Origin: Boesenbergia rotunda
Lineage: Eukaryota; Streptophyta; Magnoliopsida; Zingiberales; Zingiberaceae
Assembly: GCA_024364735.1 (NCBI GenBank)
Contig: JAGFNQ010010036.1
Coordinates: 62,001 to 126,000, forward strand
Reading direction: 5' to 3'
Length of the DNA stretch: 64,000 nucleotides
Part shown: positions 45,050-57,327 of the stretch, in pieces
Position numbering within the stretch: the first letter of the stretch is position 1
Layout of the letters: the number at the start of each line of letters is the position of its first letter
Translations under genes and position numbers: made by a program
Notes under the pieces: model-generated
What the model saw: the letters and a program-made list of their open reading frames with translations, nothing else
Database searches by the model: none
Told to the model about the DNA's origin: nothing

Positions 45050-47559
45050 AACAAAAAATTTGAATTAAAATTAATCCATAATATAAAAATAAAAATATAT
45101 TCAATTACCATTGAGTTATCCTCATGGACGTTGTTGCGAAAAATACAGAATAATGAACATATTTCATACCAACTTTAGTAATACTAATTAGTGCTTGCTA
45201 GTTTTCATGGGATGGATTGATGGTTGACATATGTGATATTGCTATTATGAGATTTGAAAGTCAAAATTTAATAAAGTCAGTGTGGGAAGACATATACTAG
45301 CCACAACATTCAGACTAATAGTTTTCATAATTTATCTCCTTTGTGTTGGCTTTGAGATAGATTGACGGAGATACTGAGGATAAGCGAATCACGCTCCCCC
45401 CTCCCCCCACTTTGAATTAGACTGCTAATGATCATATGTGTGGAATTCATAGATTTACATTTATTATAAGATAACTTGTAATTGCTAAATTTCGAACTCA
45501 AAAAGTAACTTTTAGACGGTTGTTGAAGTCTCTGAAGTTCTTTTGTTAATTTTTAGTCATTTCATTAATTTTTATAGTATTTGGAATAATTTTGATATTT
45601 TTGATATTTATGGGTTAAGTTTCGCTCTATTTTATTAATTTCGATGTCTGCTAAGAAAATTTGAAAGGATTTCATTTCTTTTTTATCATTTTCTTTTTTC
45701 TTTGTTCTATGGTCTAGAGTTTATATAAACATATATTTAGTTGTATGAGAATTTATCCTCTATTTGACAGACAAGTTAATTTTCTCTTTGTTTATTCGGA
45801 TGTCTTTTTTTTCTTCTTCTCAATTCTTTTTTCTTGTCAATTCATAAGATAATCGATATATTGTCCAACGTTAACTTTGATAAAAGTTCAAAAATATACC
45901 GCAAAAAGCATCACGAAACTTCATATGACCTTCGGTAGTGCTAGTGCTTGTCTGAGAATAATGAAAAAAGCAGATACTTTGCTTAGCTTCCAAGGTTGCT
46001 ATACAGAAGTTAGAAGATAGCAAAAATGCATTGTCATTAAGTTCATACAACCTTTAGTAGTGCCAGTGCTTGTCTAATATTCGTGGAATCTCTAATATTA
46101 ATCTTAGATTTATAAAAATTAATTCATGAAAAGCATATAATGAGTTAGACATATTAGATCGATCAAAAAAACATCTTGTTTTAGCCATTATTGTTTGCGA
46201 TACTAACAATTCTCATTAGTGTATAAGTCTTAATTGTTTTATTGTAAGTAATAGGTATTGGATAAGAAAGTGATAAAAGACGTTTCGTTCGTCTTCAGCG
46301 CTTATGTCAACTCATCCCAACGGAGGACTACTAGCCCAAATACTGTGGCTAGTATGTGGAAAGAACGGGCACACTGACTTTTTAAATTTTGATTTCTAAA
46401 TTTTAAGATAACAATTATCTACGTTCTAATTACTCATAAAAATGATATTGAATAAGAAGAGTACTGGGAAGCTGTGGATACAAATAATATAGTAGGACTA
46501 CTCAGGCACCTTTGACTAATCCCCATCTTCTCCGTACGTTGATCGTTGATTGTTTCCAAGGAAAGAACAAAGACAACCTTACAAGAACATTAAAAAAATA
46601 AATAGATTACAAACATAAATATTTTTATTTAAAATATAATAATATAAATTGTGTTAAATTTAAATTTAAAAGAAATAATATTTAATTAAAAAATTGAATC
46701 GTTTATCCATTAGATCCGGGGAGATCAAACATCACACCGCAAGTCAATTCCACAATAAATTAAAATTTTCAATAAAACTAAATCTATTCAGCGATCTCTC
46801 CATCATTCAATTTACCTCACTGTAAGACTACGTAAAGTAGTAGAATCGCACTAAGCGTCTGACTATGATCTGAGAGATGTCGTCCCTTGATTGAAACTTT
46901 CAAGCAACTCACTCGGTAGCTTATCCCTGTTTACTGAAACGCATCATCTCATAGCAGCCCAACATACACATCATTGGTAATAAACGGAGCCCCGATTCAA
47001 AACTATTTAGAGTTGTCCATCAATTATAATTGATATCATAAACTAATTAATTTAGAAAAAAATGTAAATATTAATTTTCTGATACCGAAAAAGATAGCGG
47101 TTATCATGCGGACGGACTAAAAGGGAAAATTAAGGAGAATGCAAACAAAGAAACCATTAAAAAAAGAAATCTCTTTCATCAATAGCGAATTAATTTTCTC
47201 ATATCTAATTACATGTGCACGAAGAAAGGAAAGAAATCCTTATATTTAGATTTCAATTCCTATCTTTTACATAAAAAAAATCTTATCCGAAAAAGAAACT
47301 TCTAACAAAGATTCTAATTAATTAAACAGGATATTAATAAGAGTAAATCCTGACCAGTATATACCAGAAACACCAAAAATATTCAAAATATCATAAAAAT
47401 GGATATTATCAAAAATAATAAGAATATATTTATAAACTTGGTTGAGGGCCTAAATAGTGAAATTTGAACCTGAAAGTTGAAGTTACTAGTTCTCCTGTAA
47501 TAAATGTAGATTTTTTAAATACGCACATGTGACCGCTGATAGATCCTGATTCCGAGTCT
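45050..47559. other. Duplicated flank of gene copy B, no gene
   Basis: AT-rich. Up to about 46760 it matches 55500-57327 (copy C); 45900-47559 also matches 10880-11860 plus 21290-22060 (copy A). It contains the uninterrupted form of the site that was rearranged in copy A ('agtagtagaatcgcactaagcg' at 46838). No coding sequence. Confidence 0.75.
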
Positions 47560-50263
47560 CGGGTTAAAAATTATGATCGTTTAAAGTTCGAAGGGCCATG
47601 TAGGGTTGATCCTGCTTCAGTCTCCCCAAGTTGAAGAGAACTCGCCTTGAGTTCATAGTAGCTTCACTAGCAACCATCGAGTAAGGAGTTAGGTGCTTCA
47701 TATTGAAGATATCAAATGTCTTCATACGACTAGGAAGGTGCAACCCATAGGCATTGTCGTTGATCTTCTTCAGGATCTCACACGGTCCAATCTTCTGATT
47801 ATTTAACTAATTGTATTCGCCCACAGGAAAACAATCATGAGTTAAAACAGACGAGATAAAATCTCTAATATCAAAAAGTACCTAACGACAATGATTGTCA
47901 ACCCAAGTTTTGTAGTTGGTATTGCTAGCTAGAATTATCAATTTCACCTGCTCATGAATATCCCAAAGATGCTCTGCCATCTTGTCTGCATTAGAACTAA
48001 GTTGTCCTACACGTGGAATAAGGGCTAAGTTTAAAACCCCGGATGGGTTTCACCCATAGACAATTTTGAAAGGACTCAAACTCGTGGTCCTATTTCTCGA
48101 TTTGTTGTAGGTAAACTCTGTTGAGGTAACGCCAAGTCCCATTGCTTTGACTTAGTTCTTTTGAGAAATCTCAGAAGATTGTTTAGACTCCAATTTACCA
48201 CCTCGATTTGTCTATCTGTTTGAGGGTGGTAGACACTACTAAAATTCAACTGCATACCCACTTTTCCCCATAAGTTCTTGTAGAATTGACTGATAAACTT
48301 GGTATCTCAATATGAAGTCATGGACTTGGGAATGCCATGTAAATACACGATCAATTTGAAGTAAAAATGGGCAATCCGAACAATATCCATAGTCTTTCTG
48401 CAAGCTACGAAGTGTGTCATCTTTGAATTTGTCAACCACAACAAGAATAGAATCTGAGGTTCATTGGGTGTGCGGTAATCCTAATTCAAAATTCATGCTG
48501 ACATCATGCCAAGGAGATTTAGGATCAGGTAAGAGACTGTATAATCTTGTATTGGTGAGAATATATACCATTAGACCGTTGTCATACCAAGCAACGGTCT
48601 ACAAAGTGAGCCACATTGCTAGTCAACTTGTGCCAATAAAAATCTACAAAGATGAGAATCAACGTCTTATCACGCCCGACGTGCCTTTCATTATAAAGCT
48701 CGCTCATCATTTGTTGTCTCAGAGAGCAATCTGGAACCCACAACTACAAACCACGAAATAGATAACCATTATGCAAAATACAATCATGGTGGTGGCCATC
48801 ATGTACCTCCTGGAATATCCTTCCAAATGTTAAGTCAGCTGTGTACATATCTGAAAAAATCTCAAAATCTGCAACACCGGTACTCAGGGTTGTGTGTAAT
48901 GACGAACAATGACACAAGGCATCCGCAACATGATTAAGACTTCCAGCTTGGTGCCTTAGCATAAAGGTAAACTCTTATAAGTACATCACCCATCTAGCAT
49001 GCCGCTTACTCAGCTTGTGTTGGCCATTGATGTACTTCAATGCTTTATGATCAACAAATAAGATGAATTCCTTCTGTACTAGGTAGTGACGCCAATGCTC
49101 GACTAAACGATGACATAGAACACCAAGTTGTATATAAAATAATTCCTCTTGGATTTGGACAGTTTCTCACTGAAGAAAGCAACTGGACGCCCAAACTGAC
49201 TCAGGATGCCTCCGATATAAATGCCAGATGGATATATAGTTGACCTCGAACATTTGGTCAAAATAAGGTAGTGTCAGAACTGATGCTTCAGTCATCTTCT
49301 GCTTGACCAGATGAAAACTAGCAACTGCTTCTTTAGACCATTTGAAAGCTCATCCCTTGAGACACTCCATGATGGGAGGAATCAGAGTGCTAAAATTTTT
49401 GATGAACCGGTGGTAGAAAGAAGTCAAGCCATGGATACTTCGGACATGGTGTAAAGTCTTCAATTGAGGTCACTCCAAGACTGCGTCTATTTTTGCTGGA
49501 TCTACATGCACACCATCAGTAGATATAATAAAGCCAAGAAAGTTACTGACATAGTAAAGAAAGAACACTTCTTCATGTTGATAAATAAGTACTCTGTCTT
49601 CAACTTTTCAAAAAAAGCATGGAGGTGATCGAAGTGTGATGTACATGTCGAACAATAGACGAGAATGTCATCGAAGTAAACCACCACAAACTTTCCCATG
49701 AAAGGTTGAAGAATCTAATGCATAAATCAAATGAAACTGTTGGGCGCACTGAACAATCCAAAAGGAATGACTATTCACTCATATAGCTCGTGTTGTGTCT
49801 TGAAAGCGATCTTCCATTCATCTCAGGCCTTATTCTGATCCGATGGTATCCGCTTTTAAGGTCAATTTTTGAGAAGACCTTGGAACTGGATATCTGATCC
49901 AACATGTCCTCCAAGTGGGGATTTAGAAATTTATATTTCACAATAATCATGTTGATGGCTCTAATGTCAACGCAAATATGCCACGAACCATCTTTCTTCG
50001 ACACTAGTAGGGCTGGAACTGCACACGAGCTTATGCTTTCTCAGATATAGTCCTTCTCCAGTAACTCCATCACCTGCCACTGTAATTATTCAGGCTTCTT
50101 GGGATTGAAACGATATGCCGATCCCAAAATAAGGTCAATCTGATGCTAGATATCATGCATGGGTGGTAACCCGGAAGGAAGATCGCACACGGGCTCTTGC
50201 TTTCTCAGATATAGTCCTTCTCCAATAACTCGATCACCTGCCACTGTAATTATTCAACCTTAT
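47560..50263 (-). pseudogene. Ty3/gypsy chromovirus-like pol, copy 2, broken
   Basis: Same fragment as 22085-24900. Minus strand: RT with KKDGSWHICVDIRAIN (49771-50004), YFDDILVYC (49502-49699), RNase H/integrase zinc region (48744-48962), integrase core (48076-48439; SVYHPQTDRQIEVVNWSL is better preserved here than in copy 1), C-terminus near 47640-48000. Shared lesions include the same stops after the SGYHRIRIRP block. Breaks off at 50263 inside the tandem duplication. Confidence 0.87.
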
Positions 50264-52577
50264 TGGAGACAAATTTGACATCTTCTTAAGGCTGAAGGAC
50301 CACCGATGAAGGTTCTATCGAGTCTTTTAGGGCATTGAATGCCAATATGACCACCGATGAAGGTTCTGTTGGTGCAAGTTGCATCAATGATGTTCTCCTC
50401 TAAGTGTTTTAATGTTTGACAATACACTTAAGTCAGTGAAACGTTGAACAGACAAAGGGGAGCAAAGGAGGAGTAACCTAAGTGGAAGAAAAGTCCTAGT
50501 TAACCTAGGCACTAAGACCTGGTGAGTGAAGCTGGGCACTAAGACCTGCTCGGAAGGTGGGCACTAAGTTCTGATCGAGGATTGGGCACTAAGTCCTGGC
50601 AAAGGGCTGGGCATCGAAGACCTGCTCGGAAGGTGGGCACTAAGTCCTAGTCGAGGACTGGGCAAGAAGACCTGGCCGAGGGTTGGGCATCGAAATCCTG
50701 GTTCGGGCAATTGGACACGAAGACCTGCCCGAGGGTTGAGCACCTAAGTCCTGGACCTAGGGTTTGGGCACGAAGTCTTGGTCCGAGGGACTAAGCAACT
50801 TAGCTGAGCGTTGACTAAGGACAAAAGTAGAGACGCGTCAGGGTTTGGGCGTTTCGAGGTCCGGAAGTATCGGAAGCTAAGCAAAAGTCCACTCGAAGGA
50901 CTGGGTGGCAACCGTCTCCTGAAAGGAGTAGGTGAAAGGCGCGTTCTCGGGGGTGGGAACTTGCGTCGGTTCGACCTAGGGTTTCATGGAAATCCGAAGT
51001 CCGAACCAAGTCCTTAAAACTAACATTGTATGTATATGTGCTTTGTGATTGTGTATCTTGCAGGTATTAAGAACCGGAGACAAAGCAGGCGGAGGGTTGG
51101 AAAGCAACCAACCCGGGCGCCCCCACTGATGGGGGCGCCCAGATCAAAACCTAAAACCCAGTGTTGGGTTGAAAGGCATGAAGCCAGGCGCCCAGCATGA
51201 TGGGGGCGCCCAAGCCAGATAGAAAAATGGCAGGTTCGTGTGGTAAGCAGAATAGGCTTCCATTCGGGCGCCCGGGACGATACGGGCGCCCAAGTTGAAA
51301 GCTGTTTTGCTGTTTCGAGGTCGAAACACAAGATAAGCCTTCACTCAGGCGCCCTGGTCAGAAGTTTTATTAGCTGCGGCGAGTTCGACGTGGGGATAAG
51401 GTTTGACTGAGTTCATAGGGGCGCCCCCAGCGTATCAGGCGCCCGTATGAAGCCTATATAAGGGGCTTCGACCCCTCTGCTTCAAACACAACTGCCAAGT
51501 GCTATTCTGATCATTCTGACCAATGACAACACGCTAAAGACGAGGCTCTACGACCGGGAGGCTCCAGGAGTAAGTGCGCGGCACTTCGGAGGTCCAGATC
51601 GACTGAGCTTCAGACTTTGTTTTGTTCGGTTTGCTGTTATTTAATTCCGCACTTAATTTTCTATATTATTGCTTGTAACTATCAACTGCAAGACGAGTTT
51701 TCTCCGCCTCCGGAAATTCCGGAAAAGAGACCAATAGTGGACTCACGCCGAGTACATAGGCCTTGGACGTACTGACCCAGGGGGTCGGGAACCAAGTAAA
51801 TAAATCCCGCGTGTCTGCTGTATTGTTTTTCTTTTTCTGTTTTACTTTTCCGCTGTGTTACTAACATTCTAAGTCTAGAACGATCCAAGTTTTCTACGAA
51901 GTTTACGCGAGAGATTTTAACGGTCGATATTCACCCCCCCCTCTATCTACGGCACCGGTCCTACAGGTTCTGTCGAGTCTTTTAGGACATTGAATACCAG
52001 TATGTCCAATTTAGAGACAAATTTGACATCTTTGAATATTTGACATAAAAAAAACAACAAAGAACCAAAAGTTGTTGTAGCTTGGGCAAAAAACACAAAG
52101 GTTACTCCTCTTCTCCCCTACTATCCGGGCATGAGTGGGCGGGTGATAGCAACGAGGAAGGAGGGGATGGCGAGCAAAAATAGAGGAGGAAGAGACAAAT
52201 CACTTTAGAAGTTGCTAGGCCCTTATTTTTTCAAATAAAAATAAAAATAAAAACGGTGACATCAAGCGTAACATGAAGAAGAAGAAAGACATCGTATAAA
52301 AAGAAGCGGCGCATAGGTAAGAAGAGTTATCGCTCTGATACCATATTAGAGTAAGAGAAGTAAAGAGAGAGAGAGAAGAGAGGTAGAGAGAAGAGGTAAC
52401 AAAATAACTTTCTTGATTAATTGAAAAAATTTATCCATGAAATATACAACTTATAGAGGCCTTCAGATGCTTAGTCAAATGAAAAATTAATAAGGAATAT
52501 GTTAATTAATAGATTTATAAAAAACTGTCAATTAACAGATTAATAAAGAAAATATCTAATAATATTTGACGCGGTCA
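50264..52577 (-). mobile_element. Copia remnant (gag/protease leader and short LTR), interrupted
   Basis: At 52332-52352 the minus strand reads ATATGGTATCAGAGCGAT, a copia tRNA-Met primer site. A short AT-rich LTR lies at about 52353-52577 (minus strand from TGACCGCGTC). Further left, 50280-50366 and 51966-52050 carry two copies of a ~52-bp block ('accaccgatgaaggttct', 'gagtcttttag') that also occurs at 58320-58390 in copia context. A solo LTR splits it at 50367-51965. No intact frame. Confidence 0.6.
50367..51965 (+). mobile_element. Solo SIRE-like copia LTR, 1.6 kb
   Basis: Starts TGTTGGTGCAAG and ends CACCGGTCCTACA, flanked by ggttc (50362-50366 and 51966-51970). Contains a minisatellite of 'gggcactaagtcctggc' words (50500-50800), paired GGGCGCC palindromes (51110-51440) and a TATA-like 'cctatataagg' at 51453. 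Terminal block CGATATTCACCCCCCC is shared with the LTRs at 26731 and 33764. Confidence 0.93.
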
Positions 52578-52596
52578 AATATTATATTTATTCTCT

Positions 52597-53381
52597 TTTA
52601 GTGGCCGCAGCTAGAACTGGCCACCGGACAGTGGTCGACCATAGCCATAATTGGCCGGCTGTGGTCATGGCCAGAACTTGCCACCCGGTAGTGGCCTATC
52701 GGTGCTTGGTAGTGCTGCTCGGCTGGGCAAATCTGGCCACTCGCTAGATTTGTCAAGCTACTATATCTGGCAACGACCGGATCTAACCAGCCGGCACAAG
52801 ATGTGGTTGACCACATCTTGCGCCGGCCAGTGGCTTGGTCGGAGAGGGAAGAAAGAATGGAAGAAGAGGCGTACCTTCATCGGAGAACAATAGCATGGAG
52901 GGGCGGCATCGGAGATCGGAGCTCAAAGGAAGAAGAGAGAACATGGGCGATCAAAAATAGGGCTCAACCCTAATTTTGATTACGATTTCCCGACCGAATT
53001 AAGTTTCCGTTAGGAATATTCCCGACGAAAAAGAAAATCGTCGGAAATACTTAATGCCACGTGCACGAGTCCCAAAATTCCCGATGGAATATTGTTTCCT
53101 TTGGTAATATTCTCGACGGAAACTTAATTTCGTCAGGAAATACTTCTGCCACGTGTGCGGCTCCCGAGATTCCCGATGGAATGATGTTTTCATCGGTAAT
53201 ATTTTCGACGGAAACTTAATCCCATCGGAAAATACTTTTTCCATGTGTGTGGGTCACGGGATTCCCAACAGAATGTTGTTTCTGTCGAGATATACCGACG
53301 GAATTAAATTTCTGTCGGTAGATCCCGACGGAAAAAAATTCCGTCGAAAATCCCATTGGTATTGTAGATATTGCTTTAGTG
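52597..53381 (-). repeat. CACTA 5' terminal region, duplicate copy
   Basis: Matches 38430-39198 across the GC-rich block and the subterminal repeats; ends ttgctttagtg at 53381, a degraded CACTA terminus. It begins abruptly at 52597, the left border of the segmental duplication. No transposase is attached. Confidence 0.82.
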
Positions 53382-54683
53382 AATATTTTTTTAGTGAAGC
53401 ATGCATGCATGTGATTCAGCAAAAGTACTAGGTAGTCAAAAAGTTTGTCTATATCTTTTGGAATTTTTTTTTTTATCACCCAACTTTCACCGTGCAACAG
53501 CCAATATTTTTTTTAAAAATTAAATATTTCAAAATTTATTGATAGATCTAGAAAATTTGAAACGATAGAAAACTAATTCTTACTTGTTCCTATAAATTTC
53601 CTAATTTTATAATTACCCTCAATTATTAAATTAACCTAATATATTTAGATCGGTGATTTTTTCAACATAAATATATTTTTAAAAAATTTAAATTATGTTC
53701 AAAAAGTCATAGATCTCAACATATTAGGTCAAATATATGTTTGAGGGCATTTATATAATCTGAGGATTTATAAAAATATATATGAATTGATTTTTTATTA
53801 TTCTGAGCTCTTTAAGTGCATCAATCGGTTTCAGACTTATTTATTTTTTAATTTTTTAAAATCCCCATTCTGCGATGAGTCCATGGATTCGTCACTAAAT
53901 TTGCGATGAATTTATGAATTCATTGTAGAAACGTAAAATTTAATAAATATCAATAATCCCTTTAAATTGTAAGTAAAATAAAAAATATTAAGTATCTTAG
54001 GATGGTGCGACGAATATATTTATTTGTGACACGTATTAACAATGAATTTATTATTCGTGCCAAACTCCGTGATGAATATTGAATTCGTCGCAATTTTATC
54101 ACGAACAAGATTAATTTCATCACAAAAATTGTGATGAACTAAGTATTTGTTACAAAATATGCGACAAATATTGATGTTCGTCGCTAAACCGCAAGAATTT
54201 GGTGGCAAATAATATTTTATTATTAATTTGCGACGGAAATAATTCGTTGCTAATTTATGACAATTTAAATTTTCACCATAAAATTTATCACAAATTTGTG
54301 ATAAGGATTTTTCATCGTAAAATTTCATCCCTAAATAATTAATTTTTTAGCACGATTGAATCCACAATGAATTTAGTTCGTCATAACTCGTAAGTCAAAT
54401 CAATTTCAATTAAATTTCGATTAAAACAAAAGTAATTTTTATTTCCTCATCTAGCCATTTGACGTCTATATCATTAATCCGTGGCCGCCGACGATTTAAT
54501 TCGTCAATTTTTTATTATCATATATTTCAATTTTAAAATTTAATACTTTAACACGAGCCTGAGCACGGAAGACGACCAAGCTTGGCTGGGCATGGTTACG
54601 ACTACGGTGTATGGCAAAAATATGAAATCACGCGCTGGTCCGTGAAAAAAGACCTGAATCCACCATCATTCTTCCTCTTAGAT
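53382..54683. other. Duplicated non-coding flank of gene copy C
   Basis: Bases 53382-54175 match copy B. They include the empty site of the 39414 element at about 53570. Bases 54050-54400 extend the run of imperfect GACGAAT/ATTCGTC words, a simple interspersed repeat. No gene. Confidence 0.75.
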
Positions 54684-55041
54684 GAGGACAGATCCTCTAT
54701 CTCAAAAAAAAAAAAAAACCCCTGTCTCATCTATCTCGCTCTTCAACGATGGTTGATGAGTTGTTTGATCGTCGATCGGACACCACCAACGGCCTTCGGC
54801 CGCTGCCCTGAACATAACTATATCCTGGGAGGTATGGTAAATCCGTCGGGATCGTCGCAATCCGACGAAATTGCAATTGCAATGATTCCGACCGATTCAC
54901 TGTTCTTCTAGGATATCATTTGATTTAGTACGACGATCAAAATCTATCAATGATGTCCGATCGATGATCGGACGACTCTCCGGCCATTGCCGGAGAGCGG
55001 GACAGGCGAAAACGTTTTTTTGAAACAGAGGATACCAATTA
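54684..55041. mobile_element. MULE-like MITE, 358 bp
   Basis: Flanked by the 9-bp duplication ctcttagat (54675-54683 and 55042-55050); copy B has a single ctcttagat at 44670-44678 and no insert. The ends are imperfect inverted repeats: ATCCTCTATCTCAAA at 54692 and, on the other strand, ATCCTCTGTTTCAAA at the same distance from the right edge. A 9-bp duplication fits Mutator-like elements. It has no coding capacity. Its interior resembles 9880-9970. Confidence 0.82.
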
Positions 55042-55205
55042 CTCTTAGATTTCCATTTTCTACTTTAAAAAAAATGTGATTCAGTTTCAGATTCAAGATA
55101 ATATTATATATTAATCCATCAGATATATAATTAATACATGCCTTATATATTCAAGCACAACATAACATACGACATTATTAATTATTAATTATTAATTTCT
55201 ACCGA

Positions 55206-55418
55206 CTATACATGTTTTCGGAGACCAGCAAAGTAACCTTTGGGATCGTTCTCAAAGGTGTCTCTGAAAATGTACTCGCCCTTGCGGCCCGGAGCTCTCA
55301 TCGTCGTCCGGCTTGTGACGTCGTTGTTGGCGCGGCGGCAGAGAACCCATGCAAGCGTAAGCCCAGCAGCCACGACCGAAGCGAAGCCATGGCTCTGTTT
55401 GCTTCCCGAGCTGCCCAT
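55206..55418 (-). CDS. Small putative N-myristoylated membrane protein, copy C
   Basis: A 70-residue intact frame. It starts MGSSGSKQS (Gly2, Ser6: myristoylation consensus), followed by a hydrophobic segment (residues about 12-26, FASVVAAGLTLAWVL), then a CRRANND basic hinge that would face the cytosol. The C-terminal core has TMRAPGRKGEYIFRDTFEND and ends KGYFAGLRKHV. The core is about 80% identical to copy A. It lacks the 30-residue linker of copy A. Flanks and TATA box are shared with copy B. Function unknown; the conserved core with a preserved frame in two of three copies suggests selection, which remains to be measured. Confidence 0.72.
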   Translation of the reverse strand: MGSSGSKQSHGFASVVAAGLTLAWVLCRRANNDVTSRTTMRAPGRKGEYIFRDTFENDPKGYFAGLRKHV

Positions 55419-55464
55419 ATCGCCAGCGGACTGTCAGTGCAACACTAGCATCGAGAGTGGTGTT

Positions 55465-55473
55465 ACTTATATG
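55465..55473 (-). promoter_or_regulatory. TATA box of gene copy C
   Basis: Minus strand CATATAAGT about 47 bases upstream of the ATG at 55418, equivalent to 9641-9647 in copy A. Confidence 0.6.
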
Positions 55474-55499
55474 AGAGAGCTAGGAACATATTCAATTAC

Positions 55500-57327
55500 C
55501 ACATAACAAAAAATTAGAATTAAAATTAATCCATAATATAAAAATAAAAATATATTCAATTACCATTGAGTTATCCTCATGGACGTTGTTGTGAAAATTA
55601 CAGAATAATGAACATATTTCATGCCAAGTTTAATAATACTATTTAGTGCTCGCTAGTTTTCACTAGATGAATTAATAGTTAATATATACGGTATTATCAT
55701 CTTGAAATTTGAAAGTCAAAATTTAGTAATGCTAGTGCGCTCCTCCCCATATGCTAGCCACAATATCTGGGCTAATAGTTTCCGTGATTTACCTAATTTT
55801 CTATTGGCCATGAGACGGATTAACGGAGATACTGAGGATAAGCAAATTGCCCCCTTAGAATTAGACTGCCAATGATCATATGTGGAATCTAGAGATTTAT
55901 ATTTATTATGAAAGAATTTGTAACCCCTAAATTTTGAACTCAAAAAGTAACTTTTAGATTGTCGAAGTCTCTTAAGATCTTTTTGTTAATTTTTAGTCAT
56001 TTCATTAATTTTTATAGTATTTGGAATAATTTGGTATTTTTGATATTTATGGGTTAAGTTTCGCTCTATTTTATTAATTTCGATGTCTCTGCTAAGAAAA
56101 ATTTCTTTTTGAAAGGATTTTTTTTCTTTTTTATCATTTGTTTTGTAAGTCTAGAGTCTATATAAATATATGTTTAGTTGTAGGAGGATTTATCCTCTAT
56201 TTGACAGACAAATTAATTTTTTTTTGTTTATTCAAATTCTCTTTTTATCATCTTTTTTGATTCTTCTTTCTTATCCATTCATATGATAATCGATATGCTG
56301 TCCAACATTAACTTTGTTGAAAGTTCAAAAATATACCGCACAAAGCATCACGAAACTTCATACGACCTTCGGTAGTGCTAGTGCTTGTCTAAGAATAATG
56401 AAAAAGGCAGATGCTTTGCTTATCTTCTAAGAAAGAAGATAGCAAAAAGCATTGGCACTAAAATTCATACAACCTTTAGTATTGCTAGTGCTTGTCTAAT
56501 TCAATTAAATCGAATCTCTAATATTAAAGTTATATTTATCAAAATTTAATTCAGAAAAGTATATAATGAGTTAGACGATCAAATCAACATCTTGTTTTAG
56601 CCATTATTGTTTGGGATACTAACAATTCTCATTAGTATAAGTCTTACTTATTTTATAGCAAGTAATAGGTATTGAATAAGAAAATAAAATATGAATGAGG
56701 TAACAGATGAACTTAGAGTGATCGGTTCGGTACCATGGAAGTTTTTTATCGGCCGCTAAAGTAAATCGGGAAGCGCTTGAAGCGGACGGTCTAGAAGTCC
56801 AACATCTTATGATTCACGACCCATTTGGAGAAAAAATTTCTATAAAATATATCGTAATTGAGGATTGAATCACGAATATATATTTGGGATGACGATTAGT
56901 AAGCTTGCATTATTGTTTGTAATAGGTATTGGATAAGAAGAGTAGGAAGTCGTCGATACAAATAATATCGTCGGACTAAACCACGAATGACTCATGCACA
57001 TTTGACTAATCCTTATTACGATAGATGGTGAACACGAATGACTCATGCACCTGTCTAATTCTTATCACGATAGAGTTCACCATTCTCAGTAGGGTAAATA
57101 TTATACGATGATCTTTGATTATTTCATAGGAAAGTACAAAGACAACCTTACAAGAACATCAAAAAATAAAACTTTAGATTACAAACATAAATATTATTAT
57201 TTAAAATATAATATACATATATAAATTGTGTTAAATTTAAATTAAAAAGAATTAATATTTAATTAAAAATTTAAATTGTTTATCCATTAGATCCAGGGAG
57301 ATCCAACATCGCACCGCAAGTCAATTC
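55500..57327. other. Duplicated flank of gene copy C, no gene
   Basis: Matches 45050-46760 of copy B with an insertion of unrelated AT-rich sequence at about 56690-57100. It ends exactly at 57327, where an LTR begins, inside the block 'accgcaagtcaattc' that continues uninterrupted in copies A (11735) and B (46737). Confidence 0.75.
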
